Source of the DNA: Glebionis coronaria
Taxonomy: Eukaryota; Streptophyta; Magnoliopsida; Asterales; Asteraceae
Reading direction: 5' to 3'
Assembly: GCA_025667525.1 (NCBI GenBank)
Contig: CM046874.1
Coordinates: forward strand, 663,604,963-663,668,962
Length of the DNA: 64,000 nucleotides
Positions 22,008 to 33,888 of the stretch are shown here, one piece after another; within the stretch, counting starts at the first letter, position 1; each line of letters begins with the position of its first letter. Under the pieces are notes generated by a model. It had not been told where the DNA came from and did not search any database. It saw only the letters and a list, made by a program, of their open reading frames with translations. Position numbers and translations under genes: made by a program.

Positions 22008-25000
22008 TCACATTTCGTGCCGCTGGAACAGATGAGGATATCTTTCCTTGAAAAAGTCCTCACGTTCCCAAGTGTATTCCGGTCCACGCCTAGAATTCCA
22101 TCGAACCTTCACAATGGGAATTCTACTACGCTTCAGCCTCTTGACCTCTCGGTCCATAATTTCCACGGGTTCTTCCACAAAATGCATTTTGTCGTCCAGT
22201 TGAATTTCGTCCAAAGGAATCACCAATTCTTTATCCGTCAAACTCTTCTTCAAGTTCGATACGTGAAACGTGTCGTGAATAGCACTAAGCTCGCTCGGCA
22301 ACTCTAACTTGTACGCTACTGGCCCAATTCGTTTAACGATCTTAAATGGTCCAATATACCTCGGACTCAACTTTCCTTTCTTCCCAAAACGAATTACACC
22401 CTTCCACGGCGATACCTTAAGCATAACCATATCTCCGACTTCAAATTCCAACGGTTTTCTTCTGTTATCGGCATAACTCTTCTGTCGGCTTCTCGCAGCA
22501 AGTAGTCGGTTCTTGATTTGCACAATCTTCTCGGTCGTTTCTAAAACCATTTCGGGTCCAGTCAATTGACTTTCTCCTACTTCACTCCAACACACAGGCG
22601 ATCTACACTTTCTTCCATACAACGCTTCGAACGGTGCTGCCTTGATACTCGCATGGTAACTATTATTATACGAAAACTCCACTAGAGGCAAGTGGCGTTC
22701 CCAACTTCCTCCAAAATCAATCACGCACGCTCGGAGCATATCCTCCATCGTCTGAATAGTTCGTTCACTCTGGCCGTCAGTCTCCGGGTGATAAGCCGTA
22801 CTTAAATTCAATTCAGTGCCCATCGCACGTTGAAGCGATTTCCAAAATTCCGAAGTAAATCTACTATCGCGATCCGAAATGATCGATAACGGTACTCCAT
22901 GTCTGCAAACGATCTCCTTCACGTACACGCTGGCCAGCTTTTCCATACTATCCGTCTTCTTCATAGGTAAGAAATGGGCAGATTTCGTCAACCTATCCAC
23001 TATTACCCATATCATATCACATCCATTAGGAGTTCGAGGTAAACCCGTCACGAAATCCATTGCGATTTTCTCCCATTTCCATTCTGGGATCTCTGGTTGT
23101 ACCAACAACCCAGACGGTTTCTTATGTTCTGCTTTAACCTTCGTGCAAGTCAAACACTTACTAACGTAACGAGCAATATCCGCCTTCATATTCGGCCACC
23201 AATAAACTTTCTTCAGGTCATGATACATCTTATCCGATCTAGGATGTATCGAATACTTTGACTTATGAGACTCGTTCATAACCAAATCTCGTACTCCAGG
23301 CTTTCCTTCCTCAGATGAACACAATGGTAACCAAATCCGATTCTCGAAATATCTCAATCCGTCTGACCTAATCACAAAAAGAGGTTTCAACATTCTTCCC
23401 AAGTTCTCAGCATCAACATTCCCTTTCATTAATCCCCTCTCTTGAGCCTTCAATATAGTTTCGGTTAAATCAACACTCTCAGTCATCACTAAAGCTCTGA
23501 CTCTCAAAGGTTTCTCTCGATCCTTCCTACTAGGTGCATCCGCTACAACATTCGCCTTACCAGGATGGTAGCGAATTTCATAGTCATAATCACTCAGTAA
23601 TTCTACCCATCGTCTCTGTCGCATGTTCAACTCCTTTTGATCTAAAATGTGCTGTAAACTCTTGTGGTCAGTGAATACAACACACTTCGTCCCATACAAA
23701 TAATGTCTCCACAATTTCAACGCAAAAACTACAGCTCCTAATTCCAAATCATGCGTCGTGTAGTTCTCCTCATTCTTCCTCAATTGTCTCGACGCGTAAG
23801 CAATCACCTTCTCACGCTGCATCAAAACAGCTCCATAACCCTTACGAGATGCGTCACAATACACTACAAAGTCTTCGGTTCCTTCAGGCAATGACAATAT
23901 CGGCGCGGAACATAACTTGTCCTTGAGCGTTTTGAAAGCGAATTCTTCCTCATATCCCCATTCATACACTCTATTCTTCTCGGTAAGCTTTGTCAATGGC
24001 TTTGCTATCAACGAAAATCCTTTAATGAACCTCCGATAATACCCAGCTAAACCAAGGAATTGTCGAACTTCAGTCGGCGTTGTCGGTGCTGGCCATTCCC
24101 TGATCGCTTCGACCTTGGCAGGATCCACGCGAACTCCTTTGCTATCAATCACGTGACCAAGGAGTTGCACGGATTCTAACCAAAACTCACACTTCGAGAA
24201 CTTCGCATACAACTTCTCTTTCTTCAGCAGATCCAATATCTTTCTCAGGTGCTTATCGTGCTCCTCCTTACTCTTAGAGTAAATAAGAATATCATCGATA
24301 AAAACAATAACAAACTTATCTAGATACGGCTTGCATACGCGATTCATAAGGTCCATGAATACAATAGGCGCGTTTGTCAACCCAAACGGCATCACTCGAA
24401 ATTCAAAGTGTCCATACCGCGTACGAAAGGCAGTTACAGGGATATCCTCCTCTCTTACACGTAGTTGATGATACCCTGATCTTAAATTGATCTTTGAGTA
24501 TACACCGGAACCTTGCAATTGATCAAACAAATCGTCAATCCTCGGCAATGGATACCGATTCTTAACCGTCAGCTTGTTGAGTTCTCTATAGTCAATACAC
24601 ATCCAAAATGATCCATCTTTCTTCTTCACAAACAACACTGGCGCTCCCCATGGTGATGAGCTCGGCCTAATAAATCCTTTATCCATCAACTCCTTCAGTT
24701 GATCCGATAACTCCTTTAACTCAGATGGCGCTAATCGGTAGGGTGCACGCGCAACCGGTGCAGCTCCCGGTACCAAATCAATTTGAAACTCGACCTCACG
24801 GGTGGGTGGTAAACCCGGCAACTCGTCTGGAAAAACTTCCAGATATTCGTAGATTACAGGTACCTCTTCAATCCTCGCCTCTAAATCACCATCACTTGAA
24901 ACTTGTGCCAAAAAGACATCGCATCCATTTTCTACATACTTCATCATTTTCAAACAAGAGACCACTTTCAAACGAGAAGTGCATTCGTCTCCCTTCACGG

Positions 25001-26465
25001 TCAAGACTTTATTCCTCAACGGAATCTGAACTAATCTCTCACCACAGACGATCATATCACTGTGCGCCATCAGCCAATCCATTCCCACAATTACGTCAAA
25101 CGATCCTAGCTCTATAGGCATCAAGTCGATTTTAAAAGCGTAATTTCCTAACTTCAAGGTACACCCCTTCAGTATAGAATTCGTACTAACAATTTTCCCA
25201 TCGGCTAACTCAACGTTATAACTAGTCGCTAACAACACCGGTTTTCTATCGATATGTCGACTAAATTTAACATCTACAAAACTCTTGTCGGATCCAGAAT
25301 CAAACAAAACACTAGCATAACAAGCGTCTAGCAAAAACGTACTGGTAACCACGTTAGGACCCTGTGGTTTATCAGCCATCCCGACTTGATACACGGCAGC
25401 AGCATTGTTACCTCCTTGCTTGTTTCCTGCCTTCGGGCAATTCCCTTGCATATGGCCTCTCTCTCCACATCCAAAACAACCCCTCACTCTTGTAGCATTC
25501 GCCCTAGTGGCTACCCCTTTCGTTCGGCAATCAGACATCCTGTGGCCCGCTTTTCCACATCTGCCGCATGCAGGCGGGCAATTCCCTACATGGTACAAGT
25601 TGCATCTACCACAGTGGGGATTCACCTTCGCTCCTCTGGGGTTTGTTACAGCTCTCATCCCTTCACTCCTTCGTTGGTTAAACTGCTGATTGCGGTTCTG
25701 ACCATTGTTGTTTCGGTTTCCACCTCGGCTTTGACCCTGGGATTGATTGCTCTGTGCCGCTTCCCATTTCCTCTTATTTCCTTCAGCAATGAAGTTCTTC
25801 TTGTCTTGGAGTTTGACATCCATCAACGCGTGAGCCATCTGGACCGCCTCATCAAACGACCCAGGTTTAGACGAAGTCGTCTCACCCTTGATATTACTGG
25901 ATAGACCTTTGATGTACTGTTTCATCTTCTTGGTATCATCGGCAAAAGTGTCTGGACACAAAAGGCTTAGTTCATTAAACCTCCTGGTGTAAGCAGTGAT
26001 ATCATTGTTTTTCAAAGTCAGGTGCCTCAACTCATCTTCCAGTTGACCTAACTCCTCTTCCGGACAGAACTTCTTGGTCAAAAGAGCTTTAGTTGCAGTC
26101 CATGTTCTTGCATTCGCTATTGCCAATCCAACAGTGGCTACTTGGGTGTTCCACCAACTTAATGCATCGTCAAGAAATGTAGCAGCCGCAAACTTGACCT
26201 TGTTCGCTTCTGAACAACCACTAATCTCGAAAGTACTTTCAACCTTTTCTAACCATCTCCTGAGTTCTAGAGCTCCACCAGTTCCACGAAATTGCGTGGG
26301 ACCACACTTTATGAAACTAGAGTAAGTACATTCTCTTAGGGCTTGCTGTCTCCCCGCATTTCTGCCCTGGTCTGGATTCCTTCCTGCTCGGTCTGCTTCT
26401 AGCGCATTCGCAATGGCTTCGTGAATCATCGTGTTCACACGGGTTGCGGTCAGTTTTGGTGGCAT
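22008..26465 (-). CDS. Tekay-type gag-pol polyprotein with chromodomain
   Basis: 1485 residues in one open frame. Gag (about 50-215); CCHC-like clusters at 285-313 and 330-343 ([14 protein letters not shown]); protease [10 protein letters not shown] (D389); RT with [10 protein letters not shown] and [10 protein letters not shown]; RNase H ([25 protein letters not shown]); integrase zinc region and core ([31 protein letters not shown]); a GPY/F-like module (LSPRYIGPF) and a C-terminal chromodomain-like stretch ([13 protein letters not shown] … YTWERE). Odd: RT motif A reads [12 protein letters not shown], so the metal-binding Asp is Asn (residue 660, codon at 24486-24488). Arg is Trp at residue 621 ([14 protein letters not shown]), and VVADAPSR replaces the usual VVADALSR. 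The frame is intact but RT activity is probably lost. An acceptor-like CCTGTCTTGCAG ends 24 bases upstream of the ATG. Confidence 0.93.
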   Translation of the reverse strand: MPPKLTATRVNTMIHEAIANALEADRAGRNPDQGRNAGRQQALRECTYSSFIKCGPTQFRGTGGALELRRWLEKVESTFEISGCSEANKVKFAAATFLDDALSWWNTQVATVGLAIANARTWTATKALLTKKFCPEEELGQLEDELRHLTLKNNDITAYTRRFNELSLLCPDTFADDTKKMKQYIKGLSSNIKGETTSSKPGSFDEAVQMAHALMDVKLQDKKNFIAEGNKRKWEAAQSNQSQGQSRGGNRNNNGQNRNQQFNQRRSEGMRAVTNPRGAKVNPHCGRCNLYHVGNCPPACGRCGKAGHRMSDCRTKGVATRANATRVRGCFGCGERGHMQGNCPKAGNKQGGNNAAAVYQVGMADKPQGPNVVTSTFLLDACYASVLFDSGSDKSFVDVKFSRHIDRKPVLLATSYNVELADGKIVSTNSILKGCTLKLGNYAFKIDLMPIELGSFDVIVGMDWLMAHSDMIVCGERLVQIPLRNKVLTVKGDECTSRLKVVSCLKMMKYVENGCDVFLAQVSSDGDLEARIEEVPVIYEYLEVFPDELPGLPPTREVEFQIDLVPGAAPVARAPYRLAPSELKELSDQLKELMDKGFIRPSSSPWGAPVLFVKKKDGSFWMCIDYRELNKLTVKNRYPLPRIDDLFDQLQGSGVYSKINLRSGYHQLRVREEDIPVTAFRTRYGHFEFRVMPFGLTNAPIVFMDLMNRVCKPYLDKFVIVFIDDILIYSKSKEEHDKHLRKILDLLKKEKLYAKFSKCEFWLESVQLLGHVIDSKGVRVDPAKVEAIREWPAPTTPTEVRQFLGLAGYYRRFIKGFSLIAKPLTKLTEKNRVYEWGYEEEFAFKTLKDKLCSAPILSLPEGTEDFVVYCDASRKGYGAVLMQREKVIAYASRQLRKNEENYTTHDLELGAVVFALKLWRHYLYGTKCVVFTDHKSLQHILDQKELNMRQRRWVELLSDYDYEIRYHPGKANVVADAPSRKDREKPLRVRALVMTESVDLTETILKAQERGLMKGNVDAENLGRMLKPLFVIRSDGLRYFENRIWLPLCSSEEGKPGVRDLVMNESHKSKYSIHPRSDKMYHDLKKVYWWPNMKADIARYVSKCLTCTKVKAEHKKPSGLLVQPEIPEWKWEKIAMDFVTGLPRTPNGCDMIWVIVDRLTKSAHFLPMKKTDSMEKLASVYVKEIVCRHGVPLSIISDRDSRFTSEFWKSLQRAMGTELNLSTAYHPETDGQSERTIQTMEDMLRACVIDFGGSWERHLPLVEFSYNNSYHASIKAAPFEALYGRKCRSPVCWSEVGESQLTGPEMVLETTEKIVQIKNRLLAARSRQKSYADNRRKPLEFEVGDMVMLKVSPWKGVIRFGKKGKLSPRYIGPFKIVKRIGPVAYKLELPSELSAIHDTFHVSNLKKSLTDKELVIPLDEIQLDDKMHFVEEPVEIMDREVKRLKRSRIPIVKVRWNSRRGPEYTWEREDFFKERYPHLFQRHEM

Positions 26466-26824
26466 GGTGCGTTATCAAATATATCTTTCTGCAAGACAGG
26501 GAAAATAGGAAAACAATGTAAGTATACACATCAAGATTAAGATGGATTTCTCTTTCAAGACATAATATAATTACAACGACACATCACTACAGAGTTACTA
26601 ATATTCATCAATTCACATTACAAAAGATCAAATTTAAGACATATCACAGATCATGAAAGGTAAACATGGATTGTATTGATAATCAACCAAAATTGTGACA
26701 AGTATTGCCACTACAATCATTCACCATAAAACTTAAGTCCTCAAGTTTTTCGTCATAATGCCATCATATAAAAGTCTAAAACAGTTCTATTACAACGATC
26801 AAAGATAAAATACAAGACAAGCAA
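26466..26824 (-). other. Spacer between the extra ORF and gag
   Basis: About 360 AT-rich bases. On minus it ends in a strong 3' splice-site pattern (TTTTCCCTGTCTTGCAG, boundary after 26489) just upstream of the gag ATG at 26465. No gene. Confidence 0.5.
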
Positions 26825-27868
26825 CTAGGCATGTGGTGATCCACATGGCCTCTTGGATGGCGGTTCGTCATCATCTTCCTCGGGTTCCTCATCGCTATCA
26901 TCCTCGTCCACATCATCCATTTTTCTCTTTCCTTTGTCGTTCGACCCACATTCAGTCTCCTTTTTCGTCCATGACGTAGACCCACACTCAACCGCTACAT
27001 GATTTCCCACAGTGATACAAGCACCTCTGGCAGGTGGCTGGATCATGAAGTCATTAGCTTCCATTTCCAAATCGCCAACAAATCTCCAATCTGGGGGCAA
27101 GGATGCTCTCACTCGATGCTCCCAACTCTGCATCCTAGACAATCTCACTTGATCTTCCCTAACACGATCAAGACTGGCGCTCAAGTTCGCGATCATCGAT
27201 CTTAGACTATTGATATCACTCTTGTTTGCATTTCCATCATACTCAATTCTTGAAGTCCTTTCCAACAGTCCTTGGTGTGCCCTTTCATTCTTATCAAACC
27301 TCTTAATTACCCTGGTCTCAACCACAAACCGCTCATACATCAACCTATCCATCCTCCTCAAACGACCCTCGGGATCCCAGTAATGTCTTGGTCTCGGAAA
27401 GTAGACTCTTGCGATATTCTCATGAATAGATTGTGATTTTGATAAATTGCTGGACTCTGCACCACTCCCATTACTTACTCGAACAAATCCTGGCACTGTC
27501 CTCAAATAGTCCTTACAATTGTCCATCGGGCGACTAAAGGGTTGCTGCTCATATCGATCGGTCGGAGGTACTTCATAACCCTTTGGCGAATTCGGAGATT
27601 GAAACAAATCAAGTTTGGTCTGACCTACAGCATTCTCGGGAATACCATCATCCATCAGTTCCTCGGGCTCTTCCTCAGAATCCTCGCTCCCATCACTACT
27701 GATACTAAAGTTTTCCACCTCACTTTCATCATTGTCATTTTCCGGCCCTATTTCTTCTTCTGTAGCGATCCATCCATTGTCATTATCCGGCGGGTTCGGA
27801 GGAAACGGTCCCCCTTCGTGACCCACGACGTAATCGTTTCCATTACCATTAGGCGGTACCTCGGCCAT
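26825..27868 (-). CDS. Extra ORF upstream of gag in the Tekay element
   Basis: 347 residues, not a gag, pol or env domain I recognise. N-terminal ~80 residues are Pro/Asn/Asp/Glu-rich; a central region (about 150-260) with basic and amphipathic stretches (YFPRPRHYWDPEGRL, IANLSASLDRVREDQVRL) may form a coiled coil; the C-terminus is strongly acidic (DDVDEDDSDEEPEEDDDEPP) followed by KRPCG. Length and lack of stops suggest selection in the recent past. Extra ORFs between the 5' LTR and gag are known in some plant gypsy lineages; function is unknown. TTATTGCAG lies 2 bases upstream of the ATG. Inference: a nuclear or chromatin-associated accessory protein, low confidence. Confidence 0.75.
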   Translation of the reverse strand: MAEVPPNGNGNDYVVGHEGGPFPPNPPDNDNGWIATEEEIGPENDNDESEVENFSISSDGSEDSEEEPEELMDDGIPENAVGQTKLDLFQSPNSPKGYEVPPTDRYEQQPFSRPMDNCKDYLRTVPGFVRVSNGSGAESSNLSKSQSIHENIARVYFPRPRHYWDPEGRLRRMDRLMYERFVVETRVIKRFDKNERAHQGLLERTSRIEYDGNANKSDINSLRSMIANLSASLDRVREDQVRLSRMQSWEHRVRASLPPDWRFVGDLEMEANDFMIQPPARGACITVGNHVAVECGSTSWTKKETECGSNDKGKRKMDDVDEDDSDEEPEEDDDEPPSKRPCGSPHA

Positions 27869-28244
27869 TCCTGCAATAACATCGAATTTTGGAGGGTACG
27901 TAAGTAACTATACAATATTTATAAATATATACATGCAAATGCAATGCAAAGGTGGTACATATGCCCAAAAGGCAATAATATGATGCTCATGCATGATTAA
28001 TACAAAAATTACGGTGTCGGATATTCCACGTATAATTTCAACGTCTACATATAGTAATTTCTATATTTACGTAATAGTTACCCACGTATATACTTCAACT
28101 CAAAAGTATACGTCAAATGCTATGAATACAAAAATAAATCTTACCGGAGCCATGCAGGATAGTTGTGTGTGCTTGGACAATTTCTTACGACACCAAAAGT
28201 TATAGTTTAGGATTTTCAAAACGACCTAGTTCTCTATAACTCAT

Positions 28245-28257
28245 GGCTCTGATACCA
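28245..28257 (-). promoter_or_regulatory. Tekay primer binding site (tRNA-Met)
   Basis: Minus strand TGGTATCAGAGCC, 4 bases from the 5' LTR end at 28262. Complementary to the 3' end of initiator tRNA-Met. Confidence 0.9.
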
Positions 28258-28261
28258 ATCT

Positions 28262-31032
28262 CTAACACCCCACCAAATGCTATGCGCAGCGGAACTACAA
28301 CATTTGGGTGCTAGGCAGTTATCATCGCACACAAGATATATCGAACGACTCCAAAGAGACGACAATTTAAAACTTAAATTAAAAATTGTTAAAAGATACA
28401 TGTCTACGGTTTTTCCAACCCCAATTGATACAACAGAGTTTAGCGTTTACGGTCCCCATGAATCTCAACCCAAAAGTTACAGTTTTCACAACAACATAAC
28501 ATTAAAGTTAAAAATGTTTAAGTAATAACGGGAGGAAAAACAAGCAGACTCCAAGCCATACACACAACATCCATCCAATGCACGCTCCATGCTACACTTC
28601 AGCGGTTACCTGAAACACATGCTAAATTTGGTCAACGAAAACGTTGAGTAGAATTCATAGGTTGGAACATATGTGAAATAAAAACCATTCACGATCATTC
28701 ATAGACTTGTCGATCAAACAATCTATATTCAAGATACTGGCAATTGTGTTTAAGCTCATGACACTAAACCGCTAACTCAATCACCCGCGTAATAATTACC
28801 GGCGTGATTCAGATGAAACCAAGGCCCCTAATAAGGCATCAGTTGCAATTATACCTTATCTCTTATCACAAATTATCCGTCCGCAGGGGGTATCAACGTA
28901 CTAGCCATCGTCTCGGATAGGGTAGTCAACCCCATAGTACTATCACTTTGTATAAGCGGCTATTTCTAATCCACGCTAGGACTAAACAATAGTTAATAGT
29001 TCATGAATTTAGGGACTTTTGCAACTAGGTACTCAACACAATTTCAAAGGCAACATTCGGGTCCAACAATCATTCATGACATATGTTCATTTTTAAAAAT
29101 AGCATGCATTTCCCTCGCGGGTAAAAAAGTTTGAAATAATAATAAGCGAGGCTATAAATTCACACCTTATATAACAAGTAGTCGATAGTTCGAGAGACGG
29201 TCACTGACGACGATACGGATGCCCGGGTAAATCAACACCTATCAAACCAAATAACGCGTAATGAGTAATCTCATTTTAAAAACCTTATGGTACTGTATAA
29301 AATACATAAATACTAGTCTCTTATGACAATTACAACTCACGCCAAAACAAAACAACAAGCGTTACTCATTTTACACCATTTGTCCTTATTATTAGCGTTA
29401 TCCATTTTTATTCATTTTCGCCGATACTTACCAAAAGTACGGGTTGTTTTACTATACTTAACCATCTTTATAAAATCTGACAAAATTCTCAAAAATACTA
29501 TAAGGCCTGTAGAAAACACATATTTAATCCCAACAAAATTTTTTACTTCTACGACCCGTTACTCAACACTTTTCCAAAAACTACGTTTTTCGGACTGAAA
29601 TTGTACTTTGACCAAGTCGGACTCATTTGACCCGTTTAAAACACTCCATTGACCCATTTGACACCTAAGTCCTACAATAGACTCAAATGTGCAGGTTTGA
29701 CACCAAAATTCAGCCCTTGACCATTTACCAAACTAGACTTATAGTCCCCGAGATTTGACCTAAAACCAAGCATAACTTTGGATTATGACGGTTTTCATCT
29801 CCCGGTACACGAATTTCAAAACGTCGTAACTTTTGACTCGTTAGGAGTCGTAAGCTCTACCTTATACCAAATCGAAGCTAAGAAAATGCTCTACAAATCT
29901 ATCCTATCCACAAGACCTGTTTTCAAAATAATTTTTACGAAAATGCCTTAAACTTTCTGCCTAAAATCAACCTTACCAAAATCACACTAACGCTCGTTTT
30001 CAAACCCATTTGTCATCACTAGACATCATCCTAAGCATCCCTAATCACAACCAAACAATGTTTTCAGTCCCTAACCCCTATTGATCATCAACCTTATAAA
30101 ACTAAAATCCTAAAAACAAACATGCAAGTAAATTTACCCATCTACAACATCTAAAAACAAGATATTATACACAAAATCAAGCTCAAAACATGAACCACCA
30201 TGATCCCCAAACACCCCCCCCATTGAGCCGTGGGGTTTGGGTGATCAAAACCCACCAACCAAATTGATTTTGGTTGATTTGTTTGGTGTTCTAGCATCCT
30301 TTTAGCATGAATTAAACATGCAAATGCCCAATTAACATCAAAAACGAATTTGAAAAATCTTGAAATTTTTAGAAGAATTTTTGTTAATGCATGTGTGAAA
30401 TGAGCATGGATTAACACTCACTAGATGATTTTAGAAGGTGGTCTTTGATTAGAATGGATCAAAACTAAAAAAAAATGGTGTGGTGGTGGTTTTGGGGTTT
30501 GGCCGTCGGCCTAAGGAGAAAGGGAAGGGGGGTTTGATCTTTTTTTTGTAAAAATGTGTTGTGTGTTTGTGTTTGTCCCCATTTTGTGAAATGGGAGGGA
30601 CCTATGTGCAATTTCACCTTTCTTTTGGCCTTAAGCAAAAACGACACCAAAACTTTGCGGGATTGACTCACTAGTCATTTTAGAAAATTTTACGGGAGTC
30701 GGAAATCATCCCAAACACTTCAAAATACTTTTGGGATACTTTAAATGTACCCGGAAAGCAATAAACTCACCCGACTCGACTTAACACGAACCGTAAGTAA
30801 AATTCTCGAAAAATTAAATTATCGATAAAACGTCAATAATTATAGAAATTTGGGCATCCATCGGGATCGTATTCGTCATCGTCCTTCTTAAATCGTCAAT
30901 CGTCAAAATTATAACCTCGAACATTGGTTTCAACCAAAATACTAAAATATATAGCAATTAAAATTTATTAAAAATTTCAAAAATTAGCGTAATTTAGGGT
31001 AATGTTAGTGACCTCGGTTCTAGGGTATCACA
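28262..31032 (-). mobile_element. 5' LTR of the Tekay element
   Basis: 2771 bases, nearly identical to 19176-21956. On minus it starts TGTGATACCC at 31032 and ends GGTGTTAG at 28262. It should contain the promoter; I did not pick one TATA box over others. Confidence 0.92.
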
Positions 31033-31900
31033 GGTGGTGAGTTTAGAAATAAGTTGTTAGATGACTTTTGTGCCAAGAAAGGGATTACTAGACAGTTTAG
31101 TGTAGCTAGAACCCCACAACAAAATGGGGTAGCTGAGAGGAAGAATAGAACACTCATAGAAGCAGCTAGGACTATGTTGGCTGATGCTCACTTTTCCATT
31201 GCTTTTTGGGCTGAGGTTGTGAATACAGCTTGTTATGTTCAGAATAGGGCATTAATCAACAAGATCCATAACAAGACACCCTATGAGTTATTTTGGAGTA
31301 GAAAACCTAATATTGGTTTTCTTAAGCCCTTTGGCTGTCATGTAGTTGTTTTAGACACTAGTGATGCCTTAGGAAAGTTTAGTGCTAAAGGGGATGAAGG
31401 CTACTTAATGGGGTATTCAGTGCAGAGTAGAGGATATAGAGTTTACATTAAGAAAGAAAAACGTATACTTGAAAAGGTACATGTTAGGTTTTTAGAGAGT
31501 AAACCTAGTGATCCTAAGAGTGGTCCAAATTGGTTATTTGACTTGGAACCCCTATCTAGGACTTTGAATTGTATGCCTGTTACTAATCCAGACATTGTGA
31601 AGGTGACTTCAAATGTTGTGGATGAACTAGTTGTTGAAATTTCAGGTAAACAGGTTGATAAGGAGGTTGGATCACAAGCAGACAAATCAGCACCCATGCT
31701 TGAGTATGTTACCATTCCTATATATCGGATAAAGCCTATCAACGCTTGAACATAGCTTTCTCGGACAACACATGTCAACGTTGCCTGTCAGCGTTAACTT
31801 CATTCATGTCAACGTCTAAGCAAAACTTGTCAGCGTCTCCTTCTACTGACGTCATCTTGGGTTATAATCTTCAACAACGCCTGGGATACACAATATGATA
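31033..31900 (+). pseudogene. Copia integrase core, second half (after the nested insertion)
   Basis: Continues the integrase broken at 19175: EFRNKLLDDFCAKKG, ARTPQQNGVAERKNRTLIEA (catalytic Glu region), FWAEVVNTACYVQNRAL, then the linker with GYLMGYSVQSRGYRVY. The long frame stops at 31749; a shifted frame stays open to about 31890 with CAACGYTGAC-type words. RT, RNase H and 3' LTR do not follow. Instead a minus-strand copia leader begins, so this half-element is truncated. Confidence 0.85.
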
Positions 31901-33106
31901 ATGGATAGAAAATATAAAATCAATACCATTGATTTTCTTTGTTGTCTTCAACCATATCCTACATGATTACAAAGTCAAAATACGTTCTGCTATACCCTTG
32001 CAATGCAAAAGTAATATATATTGACTTTAGAAACAAATAACTCCCTCTTTTGAAGAAAATAATCACGTAATCATACTTTCCCACAAAAATAGGAAACTGA
32101 ATATCTCTATAACCCACGTCTATGTATGACCATAACCCACGTCTGTGTCAACATCTCATCAAATAAGGAATGAATAAATACATGATCATCCTTACTGCTT
32201 TGATCCACAACTTATCGCAGCCTTTATCAGTAAATATCCCTACAACAATATATAAATCATGGCCATAAATATATAGATACCTTTGATTAAGGAATTTTTT
32301 TCTTGAAAATCAGCAATCTTAAACCGTTTCCACACGGTTGTTTGAGATTACCTCCAATCTATTCCCTAAAAACCAAGGATCTCTATCAAGATTAGAATAG
32401 GAACGTGTGTAACATATGAATTTCATGCTTCCCACGTTCAACCTTTGTCACATTGTTCTTTATTTTTGATTGAGTGTCCCACGTGATATACACCATTCTT
32501 GCTTTGCACACGTGAACAACCTTGACAAGATCATGTTGCTTATTCCTTTTCTTTTAATCTCACGTATGATACTACATCAATAATGACCACCTTGCTGCAG
32601 TTCTAGGGTTTTGAATGAAACCCTAATTTATTATTATGTTGTTGCTATCAAACCTTAACCGAACCAGACCTTGATCAACAACAGCAATAAGAACATTAAC
32701 CATACTAGGGTTCATCATGGATTCATGAATCCACTCACCAATGCTAGTATGATCCATCATTATTCACAGCAACATGTCTCCTTTTCTGTATAAGAACGAT
32801 CTAGGGTTTGTTGAAACCCTAAATCATTATTTTTTATGAAAACTGAAAAATCACCACTACTGCCAACTTCGACGCTTAATAACTTTTTCTTGGGGATAAA
32901 ACTTGACAATCCCACTGGTGGATGTCTAGATATATGTGAATAGAACACACACAAGAAATTTCGTGACGATCCAACGGTCCAATCAAAAGTTATGATCTTC
33001 TGAATACTGCTGCGCACACAAAAACGTCCAGAAAAACCCTAGACGGATTTTTCTTTTCTTCTCGATACACGAACACCTTGTTGGTCCTAGCATCACGAGC
33101 CACGAG
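31901..33106 (-). other. Copia leader (minus) joined to unknown DNA
   Basis: From about 32860 to 33106 the sequence matches the leader at 63380-63625 (shared AATAACTT, TTCTTGGGGATA, GAACACACACAA, AATTTCGTGA, GATCCAACGGT), so it is the 5' leader of a minus-strand copia element next to the PBS at 33107. The part 31901-32750 has no match elsewhere in the window and no gene; it contains a doubled ATAACCCACGTCT near 32108 and 32132. Confidence 0.6.
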
Positions 33107-33118
33107 GCTCTGATACCA
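33107..33118 (-). promoter_or_regulatory. Copia primer binding site, minus strand
   Basis: Minus strand TGGTATCAGAGC, exact copia PBS, 3-4 bases from the LTR edge at 33122. It faces the opposite way from the PBS at 17124. Confidence 0.88.
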
Positions 33119-33121
33119 ACT

Positions 33122-33679
33122 ATAGAAACCTTGGTTTCCTCGATCTTTTAGCTACTAGGAATGCATCATGTTCATATGATTAGATAATCAAAGCGGAATT
33201 AGAACATGACACATTAACAAGGTGTTTAGGCAAAAAACACATGAATTACTTTAAATGGATTGCTCATTATATTGATAACAAACAATCACTAAACGTGTAT
33301 ACATTGAATCCCACGTCTAGTCGACACATGCTTTTAGGTTTACATTGTGAATGAATGATATGAATAAAACCTAATACCCTTGGTTCTTTTTATAGTGTAA
33401 GGAATAGGGTTTACAAGAGATAAGAATGAATAAACATGTAAATCTTCTAATTAAATAACTAATACCGAAAAATATTATGCATAGAAGCTTCCAACAACAC
33501 TTGTCAATGTTGACTTTTGTTAATGCTTAGATTACACTTGACAATGCTTGGTTGTTGACTTCTGTCAACGCCTGATTTGTTCTTGACAATGCTTGGATTA
33601 CACTTGTCAATGCTTAGAAAAATGCCTTCATGTTTTCTTCGTTTTTGAGTTTCCGCCACATCAACTTTTTGACCCAACA
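33122..33679 (-). mobile_element. 5' LTR (minus) of the copia composite
   Basis: About 558 bases; on minus it starts TGTTGGGTCAAAAAG at 33679. A TATA-like CACTATAAAAAG lies near 33395. The U3 (33490-33620) holds about six copies of AAGCRTTGACAAG-type words. The PBS-proximal part matches 16936-17119 and, more distantly, 63640-64000. On its right, gypsy 'D' gag sequence begins at once. Confidence 0.75.
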
Positions 33680-33888
33680 ACAGTAGCACAGGTGGTCGAT
33701 GCAGCCCGTAAGCTTGAGATGCTTCAGGAACGAGAGGAGTTTGGTGATGACAGAGCAGTGAAGAGGTATCTTCAATCACCAATTGTAAACCATTCATTTC
33801 CATCAGTATTTTCATTTTCATATCATCCTCTGTTCAACTTTACATTCCAGGCAGAAGACTGTCGATCGTAAGCCTACGGCCGCATAAT
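33680..33888 (+). pseudogene. Gypsy 'D' gag fragment with intron 1
   Basis: TVAQVVDAARKLEMLQERE aligns with NVSQVANAARDIEMLYERD of the E2 gag, so this is a related plus-strand gypsy gag. At 33766-33850 an 85-base GT-AG intron (AAGAG|GTATC … CATTCCAG|GCAG) sits at the same codon as the 75-base intron in E2 (45471-45545). Gag is cut on the left by the copia LTR and on the right by E1; it resumes at 48884. Confidence 0.8.

Larger units (their letters stand above)
19176..31032 (-). mobile_element. Complete Tekay/Del-type chromovirus, 11.9 kb
   Basis: Minus-strand element with two ~2.78-kb LTRs, PBS, extra ORF, gag-pol with chromodomain, and polypurine tract. It sits inside the copia integrase: GGTGGT flanks both sides (19170-19175 and 31033-31038) and the host frame …RSDNGG|EF… is continuous across it. 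The LTRs are nearly identical, which points to recent insertion, though gag-pol carries a likely inactivating RT change. Long LTRs and a C-terminal chromodomain fit the Tekay (Del) clade. Confidence 0.93.

Noticed and set aside
24725..25904. Plus-strand ORFs of 94-172 codons opposite gag-pol
   Set aside because: Shadows of the conserved minus-strand gag-pol frame.
22008..26465. Retroviral env-like gene in any of the gypsy elements
   Set aside because: No frame with signal peptide, membrane helix and the right position after integrase; the frames end in chromodomain-like tails.
26776..27907. Plus- and minus-strand short ORFs over the extra Tekay ORF
   Set aside because: Overlap a much longer frame; composition explained by its acidic and basic codons.
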